14,916 nt of DNA, from contig CALKJX010000293.1 of the NCBI GenBank assembly GCA_937995555.1, positions 1 to 14,916 on the forward strand. Reading direction: 5' to 3'. Below, one piece after another: positions 6,901 to 14,221 of this stretch. The notes beneath the pieces are model-generated. The model was not told the origin of the DNA. It did not search any database and saw only the letters and a program-made list of their open reading frames with translations. How positions within the stretch are numbered: position 1 is the first letter of the stretch; each line of letters begins with the position of its first letter. A program made the translations under genes and the position numbers. This stretch comes from an uncultured Elioraea sp. GTDB lineage: Bacteria; Pseudomonadota; Alphaproteobacteria; Acetobacterales; Acetobacteraceae.

Positions 6901-8430
6901 ATGACACGCACGCCCCCCCGCATCGCCATCGGCGGCTTCATGCTCGAGAGCAACGGCCATGCGCCGCCGGCGCCGAAGGCCGAGTTCGAGGCGACCTACT
7001 GGCTGGAGGGCGAGAGGCTGCTCGCCGATCTGCGCGCGCCGGCGCCGCGTGCCTCGGCCTGCCTGTCGGGCTTCCTCGCCGGCATGGACCAGGGCGAGGC
7101 GTGGACGGCGGTGCCGCTGCTCGCGACCGGTGCGGGCGCCTCGGGCCCGGTCGAGCAGGCGGTGTTCGACGAGGTGGTCGCACGCATCACGACCGGCCTG
7201 CGCGCCGCCCTGCCGGTGGACGGGGTGTTCCTCGCGCTGCACGGGGCCGCGACCGCGACCGCGGAGCCCGATCCCGACGGCGTGCTGCTCGCGGCGGTGC
7301 GTGGGGTGGTGGGGCCGGATGTGCCGGTGATCGCGACCCTCGATCTGCACGCGAACGTCTCGCGGAAGATGGTGGACGAGGCGAGCGTGCTGATCGCCTA
7401 CCGGACCAATCCGCATGTGGACATGATCGAGCGCGGCATGGACGCGGCCTTCGCCATGCGGGCGATGCTCGGCGGGATGCGGCCGAAGGCGGCATTCGTG
7501 AAGCTGCCGATGATCACCCCGGCGGTGGCGATGAACACCGACCAGGGGCCCTACGCCGACATCATCGCCCATGGCCAGTCGCTGATCGACCACACGATCC
7601 TGGACGTGTCGGTGCTGGCCAATTTCTCGCTCGGGGACACGCCGAAGAACGGGCTTTCGGTGATCGTCACCGCGAAGGGGGATCGGGCGCGCGCCGAGAT
7701 GGTCGCGAACGACGTGGCGGCGAAGCTCTGGTCGATGCGCGAGCGGTTCCGGATAACGCTGACACCGCTGGAGACGGCGGTCGCGATGGCGAAGCAGGCG
7801 GGAGCGGACCCGGCGCGCCAGGCGCTGCTGTTTGCCGATGTCGCCGACAATCCCGGCGGCGGCGGGCGCGGCAACACGACCTACATCCTGCGCGCGTTCC
7901 ATGCCGCCGGGGTCGAGGGGGCGTTGTTCGGTATCCATAACGACCCGCCGCTCGCGGCCGAGGCGCATGAACGCGGCCTCGGCGCACGCTTCACCGCCCG
8001 CTTCAACCGCGCCGAGCCGCATCCGATGAGCGAACCCTTCGAGGCGGAGGCGGTGGTGGAGGCGCTGTCGGACGGCGAGTTCGTCGGCAGGCGCGGCATC
8101 TATGCCGGCCGCCGCGTCTCGCTCGGCAGGACGGCGCTGCTGCGCCTCGGCGGCCTGCGCGTGATCGTGGTGACGCATCGCCGCCAGTTCGCCGAGCCCG
8201 CGATGGCCGAGCATCTCGGCGTCGATCTGCGTGCCGTCCGGTCGCTGGTCGTGAAGTCGCGTGGGCATTTCCGCGCCGGCTTCGACGACATCTTCCCGCG
8301 CGAGGCGATCGTCGAGGTGGATGTGCCCGGCCTCACCTCGGTCGTGCTGGAGCGCGTGCCCTACCGCAACATCCCCCGCCCGATCTGGCCGCTCGACCCC
8401 GACACCACCTGGGCGCCTGCGGATGCCTGA
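6901..8430 (+). CDS. M81 family metallopeptidase (MlrC-like), full length
   Basis: 509-residue protein of the MlrC/M81 family, named after the enzyme that hydrolyses linearised microcystin fragments. The N-terminal domain starts RIAIGGFMLESN and has FLALHGAA (His114). Asp148 and His150 in TLDLHANVS and His172 in TNPHVDMIERG have the same 22-residue spacing as the zinc ligands I recall for MlrC (Asp167, His169, His191). Then come ADVADNPGGGGRG (after residue 300) and the MlrC C-terminal domain with HFRAGFDD and VPYRNI. ATG 6901 is chosen because family members begin a few residues before RIA; an in-frame ATG 18 codons earlier gives unrelated residues. No good Shine-Dalgarno sequence is visible. 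It overlaps the downstream dehydrogenase gene by 8 nt. Most relatives degrade unknown peptides or amides. Confidence 0.92.
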   Translation: MTRTPPRIAIGGFMLESNGHAPPAPKAEFEATYWLEGERLLADLRAPAPRASACLSGFLAGMDQGEAWTAVPLLATGAGASGPVEQAVFDEVVARITTGLRAALPVDGVFLALHGAATATAEPDPDGVLLAAVRGVVGPDVPVIATLDLHANVSRKMVDEASVLIAYRTNPHVDMIERGMDAAFAMRAMLGGMRPKAAFVKLPMITPAVAMNTDQGPYADIIAHGQSLIDHTILDVSVLANFSLGDTPKNGLSVIVTAKGDRARAEMVANDVAAKLWSMRERFRITLTPLETAVAMAKQAGADPARQALLFADVADNPGGGGRGNTTYILRAFHAAGVEGALFGIHNDPPLAAEAHERGLGARFTARFNRAEPHPMSEPFEAEAVVEALSDGEFVGRRGIYAGRRVSLGRTALLRLGGLRVIVVTHRRQFAEPAMAEHLGVDLRAVRSLVVKSRGHFRAGFDDIFPREAIVEVDVPGLTSVVLERVPYRNIPRPIWPLDPDTTWAPADA

Positions 8431-10780
8431 CGACATCCGTCCCGTGGAAACGGGCGGCATCGGCGCGCCCGTCCGCCGCGTGGAGGACCGCCGGCTGCTG
8501 CGCGGCCTCGGCCGTTACACCGACGATCTCGCGATCCCGGGGGTCACGCACATGGCGATCGTGCGCAGCCCGCATGCGCATGCGGCGATCCGCGCGATCG
8601 ATACCGCGGCCGCGCGTGCGGCGCCGGGCGTGCTCGCGGTGCTGACCGGGGCGGACGCGGAAGCCGACGGTCTGGGCACGCTCCAGACCGTCGTCCAGCG
8701 GCACCGCCCCGACGGCAGCCCGATGCCGCGCCCGCCCTATCGCGTGCTCGCGACAGGTGCGGCGAGGTTCGTCGGCGATCCGGTCGCGGTGGTGGTGGCG
8801 GAGACGCGCAACGCCGCCAAAGACGCGGCCGAGCTGGTGGCGATCGACTGGCAGCCACTGCCGGCGGTGACGGATGCGATGGCCGCCCTCGCGCCGGGCG
8901 CGCCCGCGGTCTGGCCGGGGCTCTGCGACGACAATCTCTGCTTCCTGTTCGGGCTCGGAGAGGCGGCGGCGGTGGACGCGGCCTTCGCGCGCGCGGCGCA
9001 CGTGGTCTCGCTCGACTTCCGGGTGACGCGCGTCTCGGCCAACCCCCTGGAGCCGCGCGCCGCGGTCGGTGCGTGGGACGCGGCGGAGGCGCGCTACACG
9101 CTCTGGTCCGGCGTGCAGGCGCCGCACAAGATCCGCTCGGAACTCGCCGAGACCGTGCTGCATGTGCCGCATCACGCGCTCAGGCTCGTCTCGCCGGACA
9201 TGGGCGGCGCGTTCGGCATGCGCGGCTCGCCGACACAGGAGCACGCGCTGGTGCTGTGGGCCGCACGCCGGGTCGGGCGGCCGGTGAAGTGGGTGGCCGA
9301 TCGCACCGAGTCCTTCCTCTCGGACTTCCACGCGCGCGACAATGCCTCGACGGTCGAGCTGGCGCTGGACCGGGAGGGGAGCTTCCTGGCGTTGCGCATC
9401 CGCACGGTGGCCGGGCTCGGCGCCTATCTCGCGTTCAACACGCCGCACTCGCCGACCAACAATCTCGGCGGGCTCGCCGGCGTCTATCGCACCCCGGCGA
9501 TCCGCGCCGAGGTGCGCGGCGCCTTCACCAACACCCAGCCGACCGCGCCCTATCGCGGCGCCGGCCGGCCCGAGGCGACCTACGCGATCGAACGCGTGAT
9601 CGATGTCGCGGCCGACCGTCTCGGCATCGATCCGGTGGAGCTGCGCCGGCGCAACCTGATCCAGCCCGGGCAGATGCCGTTCCGCACCGGCCTCGTGTTC
9701 ACCTATGACAGCGGCGACTTCCCCGAAGCCATGCGCAAGGCGATGCAGGCGGCGGACTGGGACGGGTTCGCCGCCCGCCGTGCCGGCTCCGAGGCGCGCG
9801 GCATGCTGCGGGGCAGGGGGATCGCCAACGCGATCGAGATCGCCGCCGGGCCGCAGAAGGCGCCGAACGAGGAGGGGGTGGAGATCCGCTTCGATCCGGG
9901 CGGCGACGCGACGCTGCTGCTCGGCACGCACAACCACGGCCAGGGCCACGAGACGGCGTTCCGCCAGATGGCGATGTCGCTGCTCGGGCTGCCGTTCGAG
10001 CGCGTGCGCATCGTCGCCGGCGACACGGACGCGGTGGCGCACGGGCGCGGCACCTTCGGCAGCCGCTCCGTCATCGCCGGCGGGTTCGCGCTGCGCCAGG
10101 CGGCGGATGCGATCATCGCGCGTGGCAGACGGATCGCGGCGCATCTGCTGGAGGCGGCGGAGGGCGATATCGAGTTCGATGCGGGGTCGTTCCGGGTCGC
10201 CGGCACCGACCGCGCGCTCCGCATCGAGGAGGTGGCGCGGGCCTCGTACCGGCTGGGCGCGCTGGCGGAGGGCGAGCCGATGGGGCTCGCGGCCCTCGCC
10301 GTCACCACCACCGAGGAGGCGACGTTTCCGAACGGCTGCCATGTCTGCGAGGTGGAGATCGATCCCGAGACGGGTGTCGTCCGGATCGACCGCTACGTGG
10401 TGTGCGACGATGTCGGCGCGGTGGTGAATCCGCTGCTGCTGCTGGGCCAGATCCATGGCGGCATCGCCCAGGGCGCGGGCCTGGCGCTCGGCGAGGCGAT
10501 CGCCTATGACGAGGCCGGGCAGATCGTCACCGCGAGCTTCATGGACTACCGCATGCCGCGCGCGGCCGACTTTCCGCCCTTCGAGGTGATCGGCAACCAC
10601 GTGCCCACATCGAACAACCCGTTCGGTATCAAAGGGGCGGGCGAGGCGGGAACCGTCGGCGCGCTGCCGGTGGTGATCAGCGCGATCGTCGACGCGCTGC
10701 GCCCGTTCGGCGTCACGCATCTCGACATGCCGGCGACCCCGGAACGGGTGTGGCGCGCGATCCGCGCGGCGCGGTCGTGA
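8423..10780 (+). CDS. Xanthine dehydrogenase-family molybdopterin-binding subunit
   Basis: 785-residue large subunit of the molybdenum hydroxylase family (XdhB/CoxL-like). It starts GAPVRRVEDRRLLRGLGRYTDD, the usual opening of CoxL-type subunits, then has GGAFGMRG (residues 261-268) and PYRGAGR (376-382). The latter sits where form I CO dehydrogenase has its AYXCSFR loop, so this is a form II or other hydroxylase rather than a true CO dehydrogenase. GTFGSRSVIAGG follows, and Glu741 in GIKGAGEAG is the conserved catalytic glutamate. ATG 8423 is chosen: it overlaps the M81 stop by 8 nt and gives the family N terminus. Small FeS and FAD subunit genes are not adjacent, which is unusual; they may be encoded elsewhere. 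Substrate unknown, probably a nitrogen heterocycle or aldehyde. Cytosolic as far as seen; no signal peptide. Confidence 0.93.
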   Translation: MPDDIRPVETGGIGAPVRRVEDRRLLRGLGRYTDDLAIPGVTHMAIVRSPHAHAAIRAIDTAAARAAPGVLAVLTGADAEADGLGTLQTVVQRHRPDGSPMPRPPYRVLATGAARFVGDPVAVVVAETRNAAKDAAELVAIDWQPLPAVTDAMAALAPGAPAVWPGLCDDNLCFLFGLGEAAAVDAAFARAAHVVSLDFRVTRVSANPLEPRAAVGAWDAAEARYTLWSGVQAPHKIRSELAETVLHVPHHALRLVSPDMGGAFGMRGSPTQEHALVLWAARRVGRPVKWVADRTESFLSDFHARDNASTVELALDREGSFLALRIRTVAGLGAYLAFNTPHSPTNNLGGLAGVYRTPAIRAEVRGAFTNTQPTAPYRGAGRPEATYAIERVIDVAADRLGIDPVELRRRNLIQPGQMPFRTGLVFTYDSGDFPEAMRKAMQAADWDGFAARRAGSEARGMLRGRGIANAIEIAAGPQKAPNEEGVEIRFDPGGDATLLLGTHNHGQGHETAFRQMAMSLLGLPFERVRIVAGDTDAVAHGRGTFGSRSVIAGGFALRQAADAIIARGRRIAAHLLEAAEGDIEFDAGSFRVAGTDRALRIEEVARASYRLGALAEGEPMGLAALAVTTTEEATFPNGCHVCEVEIDPETGVVRIDRYVVCDDVGAVVNPLLLLGQIHGGIAQGAGLALGEAIAYDEAGQIVTASFMDYRMPRAADFPPFEVIGNHVPTSNNPFGIKGAGEAGTVGALPVVISAIVDALRPFGVTHLDMPATPERVWRAIRAARS

Positions 10781-11003
10781 CCCGCCCCGCCTCCGCCTGC
10801 GGCATCAGCAGCCCGCCATTCACCGCGATCACCTGGCCGGTGACGTAGCCGCTCATCGCCGCCGAGCAGAGGAACAGGAACGCGCCGACGCATTCCTTGG
10901 CGGTGCCGACGGGGCGCATCGGGATCCGCGCGACCGCGGCGCCGATGCCGCGGCTCGATCCTGTGACGAGGCGGGCCTTGCCGGCAATATCGCCGGTCCG
11001 CAT
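10713..11003 (-). pseudogene. SDR oxidoreductase remnant with internal deletion
   Basis: A 96-codon frame that starts GKARLVTGSSRGIGAAVA, the complete Rossmann nucleotide-binding motif of a short-chain dehydrogenase. After about residue 25 it jumps directly to IPMRPVGTAKECVG and YVTGQVIAVNGGLLMP, which is the normal C terminus of the same family. The NNAG motif, catalytic Ser and YxxxK are all missing, so roughly 170 residues are lost in frame and no activity is expected. ATG at 11003 (reverse strand) has GAGGGA six bases upstream, so the 5' end is intact. After the family ending, the frame continues for about 28 residues, the last 68 bases antisense to the 3' end of the dehydrogenase gene. 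Confidence 0.75.
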
Positions 11004-11116
11004 GGGCTGTCCCTCGTGCTCCGCCTCCGGCATGACCGATCGCGCGCGGTGCGGCAGGCGGGCAGGGAGCGTTTCCTCGCGCTGTCGCCCTGCGCCATTT
11101 GGCTGAAGAAGCCGGC

Positions 11117-11145
11117 TTGACGCCATTTGCCGAAAATCCCACAGT
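11117..11145 (+). promoter_or_regulatory. Candidate promoter of the toxin-antitoxin operon
   Basis: TTGACG (11117-11122) is a near-consensus -35. With a 17-nt spacer it is followed by CACAGT as a poor -10. It lies 23 bp before the antitoxin start region in a locally AT-richer segment (CGAAAATCCC). Only the -35 is convincing. Confidence 0.35.
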
Positions 11146-11151
11146 GTCCGC

Positions 11152-11166
11152 GAGAGGAGACCTCTC
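11152..11166 (+). promoter_or_regulatory. Inverted repeat over the antitoxin ribosome-binding site
   Basis: GAGAGG, AGA, CCTCTC is a perfect 6-bp inverted repeat with a 3-nt centre, ending one base before the antitoxin ATG. The Shine-Dalgarno AGAGGAG (11153-11159) lies in the left arm and centre. As RNA the hairpin would hide the ribosome-binding site; as DNA it could be an operator for autoregulation by the antitoxin. Neither role is proven. Confidence 0.5.
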
Positions 11167-11167
11167 C

Positions 11168-11581
11168 ATGGCAGCCACGGCACGCGCGCTGGCGCCGGCG
11201 GCCTCGCCGAGCGCCGGCATCACCGCCGAGGAGGCGCGGGCCATGCTGCGCGCCTGCCTCGCCCTGTTCGACCGCTGGGGCCTGAGCGCGGCCGAGGCGC
11301 GGCGGCTGCTCGGTGAGCCGTCGCCCCGCACCTATCAGCGCTGGCGCAACGGCGAGATCGCCGCCGTGCCGCACGACACCGTGTTCCGCCTCGGCACGCT
11401 GCTCGGCATCCACAAGGCGCTGCGCTTCATGTTCGCCTCGCCCGCGCAGGGCTATGCCTGGGTGCGCCGGCCCAACGCCGCGTTCGGCGGCATGAGCGCG
11501 CTCGACCGGATGCTGCAAGGCGCACCCACCGATCTCGCCGCCGTGCGCGCCTATCTCGACGCCGAGCGCGCCGGCTGGTGA
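11168..11581 (+). CDS. Xre/MbcA/ParS-type antitoxin (DUF2384)
   Basis: 137-residue antitoxin of the Xre-RES class. The helical Xre-like part spans about residues 18-95, with LSAAEARRLLGEPSPRTYQRWRNGE resembling a helix-turn-helix. The C-terminal MbcA/ParS toxin-binding part has PNAAFGGMSALDRMLQGAPTD and ends AVRAYLDAERAGW. ATG 11168 is chosen: AGAGGAG lies 8 nt upstream, while an in-frame ATG 23 codons earlier lacks one. The stop overlaps the GTG start of the RES gene by GTGA, as expected for a coupled pair in which antitoxin is made first. It should neutralise the toxin by direct binding and probably represses its own operon. Confidence 0.9.
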   Translation: MAATARALAPAASPSAGITAEEARAMLRACLALFDRWGLSAAEARRLLGEPSPRTYQRWRNGEIAAVPHDTVFRLGTLLGIHKALRFMFASPAQGYAWVRRPNAAFGGMSALDRMLQGAPTDLAAVRAYLDAERAGW

Positions 11582-12258
11582 GGCTGCGCCGGGTCCGCTG
11601 GCGGGTCTCGCACCGGGTCATCCGCACGATCTATCCGCCGATCGACATCTTCGAGGACATCGCCGATCCGGCCGACTGGGAGCTGCTCGTTGCGGCCGAG
11701 GCGAAACTCAATCCGCGCATCCGCGACCAGGTCGGCAATCTCGCGCTCGTGCCGGTCGCGCGGCGCGTCGCCGGCCCCACCGCCTCGATCGTGATGGGCG
11801 CGTTCACCCATGTCTCGCGCGACCGCCCCGGCCGCTTCTCCGACGGCAGCTACGGCGTGTGGTATTGCGGCGACCGTTTCGAGGTGGCGCTGGCCGAGAC
11901 CGCGCATCATTTCGAGCGCTTCATGCGCGCGACCGACGAGCCGCCGGGCGAGGCGGACTACCGCGAGCTCGTCGCCGCCGTGCAGGGCCGGGTGGCGGAC
12001 GGATCCAACGCGGCCCTGCTCGCCCCCGATGATTGGGGGCCGGGACAGGCGTTCGGCCGGCAGGTGCGCGAAGGCGGCGGCGACGGGGTGCTCTACCCGA
12101 GCGTGCGCTTCCCTGCCGGCAAGGCGCTCGCGCTGTTCTGGCCCGACTGCATCACCCTGCCGGTGACCCAGGCGCGCCAGTTCCGCTACTCGTGGGACGG
12201 GGCGCGCATGCACCGCTACCTTGTGCATGGCACGCGGGAGTGGATCGCGTATCCCTGA
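11578..12258 (+). CDS. RES-domain toxin, NAD+-degrading
   Basis: 226-residue RES toxin, of the family that depletes cellular NAD+ (hydrolysis or phosphorolysis, as for MbcT and Pseudomonas Res). The core GRFSDGSYGVWYCGDRFEVA supplies Arg86 and Tyr96; Glu107 follows in VALAETAHHFE, and Ser175 lies in GDGVLYPSVRF. These match in order the Arg, Tyr, Glu and Ser of the ADP-ribosyltransferase-like active site known in RES proteins, so the toxin looks intact. The start is GTG 11578, overlapping the antitoxin stop by four bases. The C-terminal RYLVHGTREWIAYP end is typical of longer RES proteins. It acts in the cytosol, presumably as a stress, persistence or phage-defence module. Confidence 0.9.
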   Translation: MRLRRVRWRVSHRVIRTIYPPIDIFEDIADPADWELLVAAEAKLNPRIRDQVGNLALVPVARRVAGPTASIVMGAFTHVSRDRPGRFSDGSYGVWYCGDRFEVALAETAHHFERFMRATDEPPGEADYRELVAAVQGRVADGSNAALLAPDDWGPGQAFGRQVREGGGDGVLYPSVRFPAGKALALFWPDCITLPVTQARQFRYSWDGARMHRYLVHGTREWIAYP

Positions 12259-12267
12259 GTGCCGCCG

Positions 12268-13248
12268 TTACGCGAACGGGTCGGCCGGTCCGCCATAGGG
12301 GTGGAAGTCGCGGAGGTTCAGGTTGCGGTACGGCAGCGCCTCCAGCCGCACCGTGCCGAGGAAGGGCTCGTCCGGTTCGACCAGCAGGATGGTCGGCGCG
12401 AAACCGCTGTCGTCGAAGCCGCGGCGGAAATGCACGCGCGACTTGATCGCGATCACGTCGTAGTCGGCCGCCGAAAGGCCGAGCGCCCAGAGCTCCTCCG
12501 GATGCATGATCTGCACCAGGAACGGGCTCAGCACGACCACGTTGCCCTCGCCGAACGCGACGCACACCCAGGTCTGCCCGCGCCCCTGCGCGCGCTTCGT
12601 GCTGGCGTCCGCGATCGCCAGCACGCGCCCGGTGATGCGCACCGGATCGCCCGCGGACGGATCGACACGGCCGCCGATCTCCATGTCGAATGGATCGCCC
12701 GGCTTCGCGCCGCGCGCGGCCGGCGTCCCGATCGCCTGCGGGGCCGCGATGGTGGCGACCAGGGTGCGCGACAGCCCCTGGGCGACGATCTCGCGCAGCA
12801 GCCATGTGGCGTAGCCGGAACGGTCGCTGTGATCGGCCAGCACCACCGGGGCGCGGCCCTCGGCCACCGCCTGCCGCGCGAGCGCCACACCCGCGGGAAT
12901 GCGGTGCATCGTGGTGCTGCCGTGCAGCGCCAGATACGCGCCGTCGAACCGACCCTGCGCGCGCAACTGCGCGACCATGCGGCCGAGGAAGGTCTCGAAC
13001 GCTTCGGTCGTGATCCAGCCCGAGCCCGTGCCGGTCCTCGGCCTAAGCGGGGATCCGATGCCGACCAGTTCGACGCCGTCGCATTCGCGCGCGACCTGAA
13101 CGAACCCGCCCGTGTACCCCTTGGGGTCGGAGCCGAGCAGCGCCTCGCCGGCGGCAGGCGAGCCGGGATAGAGGAAATCGTCCAGCGTGGTGTCGTTCGG
13201 CAGGAACGTCACCGTCTCGTGGCTGAACTGAAGCACGGCGATCCGCAT
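12268..13248 (-). CDS. M81 family protein with in-frame internal deletion
   Basis: 326-residue second M81/MlrC-like protein, against about 490-510 for the family. The N-terminal domain (RIAVLQFSHETVTF to LALHGSTT, residues 2-113) and the C-terminal domain (from about residue 118; VVLADHSDRSGYATWLL, HFRRGFDDSGFAP, LPYRNLNLRDFHPYGG) are both good matches. Between them, at about residues 112-120, roughly 170 residues are missing, including the segment equivalent to TLDLHANVS and NPHVD with all three metal ligands. The frame is intact and ATG at 13248 has GAGG five bases upstream, so it may still be made, but peptidase activity is unlikely. It could be a recent pseudogene, a non-catalytic protein, or an assembly collapse. 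It lies 36 nt after the Rid-like gene, probably in one operon. Confidence 0.8.
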   Translation of the reverse strand: MRIAVLQFSHETVTFLPNDTTLDDFLYPGSPAAGEALLGSDPKGYTGGFVQVARECDGVELVGIGSPLRPRTGTGSGWITTEAFETFLGRMVAQLRAQGRFDGAYLALHGSTTMHRIPAGVALARQAVAEGRAPVVLADHSDRSGYATWLLREIVAQGLSRTLVATIAAPQAIGTPAARGAKPGDPFDMEIGGRVDPSAGDPVRITGRVLAIADASTKRAQGRGQTWVCVAFGEGNVVVLSPFLVQIMHPEELWALGLSAADYDVIAIKSRVHFRRGFDDSGFAPTILLVEPDEPFLGTVRLEALPYRNLNLRDFHPYGGPADPFA

Positions 13249-13284
13249 CGGAACCTCGGCATGGGCGGGTAAGGCGGGCGCAGG

Positions 13285-14040
13285 TCAGACGATGATCGTG
13301 CGCGCGGGGCCCAGCACGTCCATCTCGTAGTCGAGCCCCACCACCGGCGGGCGCGCATAGTGCCACACCACGCCTGGCCGGAGCGCGCCGCGCGGGCCGA
13401 AGCAGGGGCCGAGCAGATGGCCGATGTCGAACACCGTGTAGATCTGCGCGTGCACGGCATCGGCCCAGGAGAGGCCGAGTGCGGCCATCCGCTTCTCCAT
13501 CGCGCCGAGCACGAACTCGACCTTCTCGCGCAGCGCTTCCGTATGCGTCTCGCCGTACCGCACGGTGCGCTCGCGGTACGAGCCCGCGCCCTCCGCCGCC
13601 TCGCCGCCGCCGGCGATCACGAAGCTCGGCCGCGTCGCGGGGGCGCGCGCGGGCACGGTGTAGGAGAAGGCGAACATCACCGGCTCGGACGGCACGTCGT
13701 AGAGCGGGCAGACATTGGTGCGCGCGACCGGATTGACGCCGTCCTTGTAGATGCCCCAGCGCTCCAGCGTCTGCACATAGACGCGGTTGAACTCGGTGAA
13801 GCCGGCATCGGTGAAGGGCGCGGGCGAGCGCAGCTCGCAGGCGGCGAAGGCGGTGCTCGGCCTTCCGATCGCGGCGAGATGATGCTCGACGAAGCCGTAG
13901 GCCAGGCTGAGGGGCAGGGGGGTGTGCAGGCAGGCGCGCTCGACCTCGAACCCGTCCAGCGCCGCGATCCCGGCGGAGTACTGGAACACCGAGGGGATGT
14001 AGCGATAGCCGCCGGTATCGAAACGAACCGCATCCTTCAT
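13285..14040 (-). CDS. Rid/YjgF-like protein
   Basis: 251-residue protein that I assign tentatively to the Rid (YjgF/YER057c/UK114) superfamily, as a long form. The N-terminal half has YIPSVFQYSAGIA and PAPFTDAGFTEFNRVYVQTLE, resembling a degenerate Rid domain. The C-terminal half has EALREKVEFVLGAMEKRMAALG followed by VHAQIYTVFDIGHL, the helix-strand order of Rid proteins, and ends in ARPPVVGLDYEMDV, where RidA has its Arg and Glu-containing strand. No signal peptide. ATG 14040 is chosen because AGGAGG lies 8 nt upstream; a GTG three codons earlier is inside that site. Rid proteins often deaminate reactive imines, but this subgroup is uncharacterised. The neighbouring M81 gene suggests a shared amide or amino-compound pathway. 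Confidence 0.65.
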   Translation of the reverse strand: MKDAVRFDTGGYRYIPSVFQYSAGIAALDGFEVERACLHTPLPLSLAYGFVEHHLAAIGRPSTAFAACELRSPAPFTDAGFTEFNRVYVQTLERWGIYKDGVNPVARTNVCPLYDVPSEPVMFAFSYTVPARAPATRPSFVIAGGGEAAEGAGSYRERTVRYGETHTEALREKVEFVLGAMEKRMAALGLSWADAVHAQIYTVFDIGHLLGPCFGPRGALRPGVVWHYARPPVVGLDYEMDVLGPARTIIV

Positions 14041-14221
14041 GAGCAGCACCTCCTCGGCCTTGGCGCGATCCTAGGGTTCGGCAGCACGGGCGGCAATCCG
14101 GGGCGGTCGTGTGATCCGCCTCACCACGCGATCGCCGGCGCAACCATAAGCTGGGCTGGTCGGAACGACAGGCGGTGCCCGCAGCGGGTCCGCGCACCCG
14201 ACACGCCGGAGGAACGGCACA
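14041..14221. promoter_or_regulatory. Divergent intergenic region with a CRP-like site
   Basis: 181 bp between the Rid-like gene (-) and the toxin-like gene (+). TGTGA-TCCGCC-TCAC at 14110-14124 fits the CRP core GTGA-N6-TCAC with the extra 5' T of the consensus. On the right side GGAGGA (14208-14213) is the ribosome-binding site of the + strand gene. I see no convincing -35/-10 pair and no RNA gene. Confidence 0.5.

Noticed and set aside
6817..8460. Open - strand frame that extends the substrate-binding protein by more than 500 codons
   Set aside because: It is antisense to the M81 gene, which has clear family motifs, while the signal peptide and ribosome-binding site at 6816 mark the true start. 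Stop-free antisense frames are common at this GC content.
8570..8585. 16-bp perfect palindrome CCGCATGCGCATGCGG
   Set aside because: It lies inside the dehydrogenase gene and arises from the codons of Pro-His-Ala-His-Ala, which are normal for the family, so no separate function is needed.
8333..10720. 795-codon - strand frame
   Set aside because: Exactly antisense to the molybdopterin subunit gene, rich in Arg, His and Ala, with no family motif.
8423..10780. CO dehydrogenase large subunit (CoxL form I)
   Set aside because: The form I active-site loop AYXCSFR is replaced by PYRGAGR, and coxS/coxM are absent.
12265..12279. CCGTT-ACGCG-AACGG hairpin between the RES toxin and M81 stops
   Set aside because: Only a 5-bp stem without a T-run and overlapping the M81 stop codon; too weak to call a terminator.
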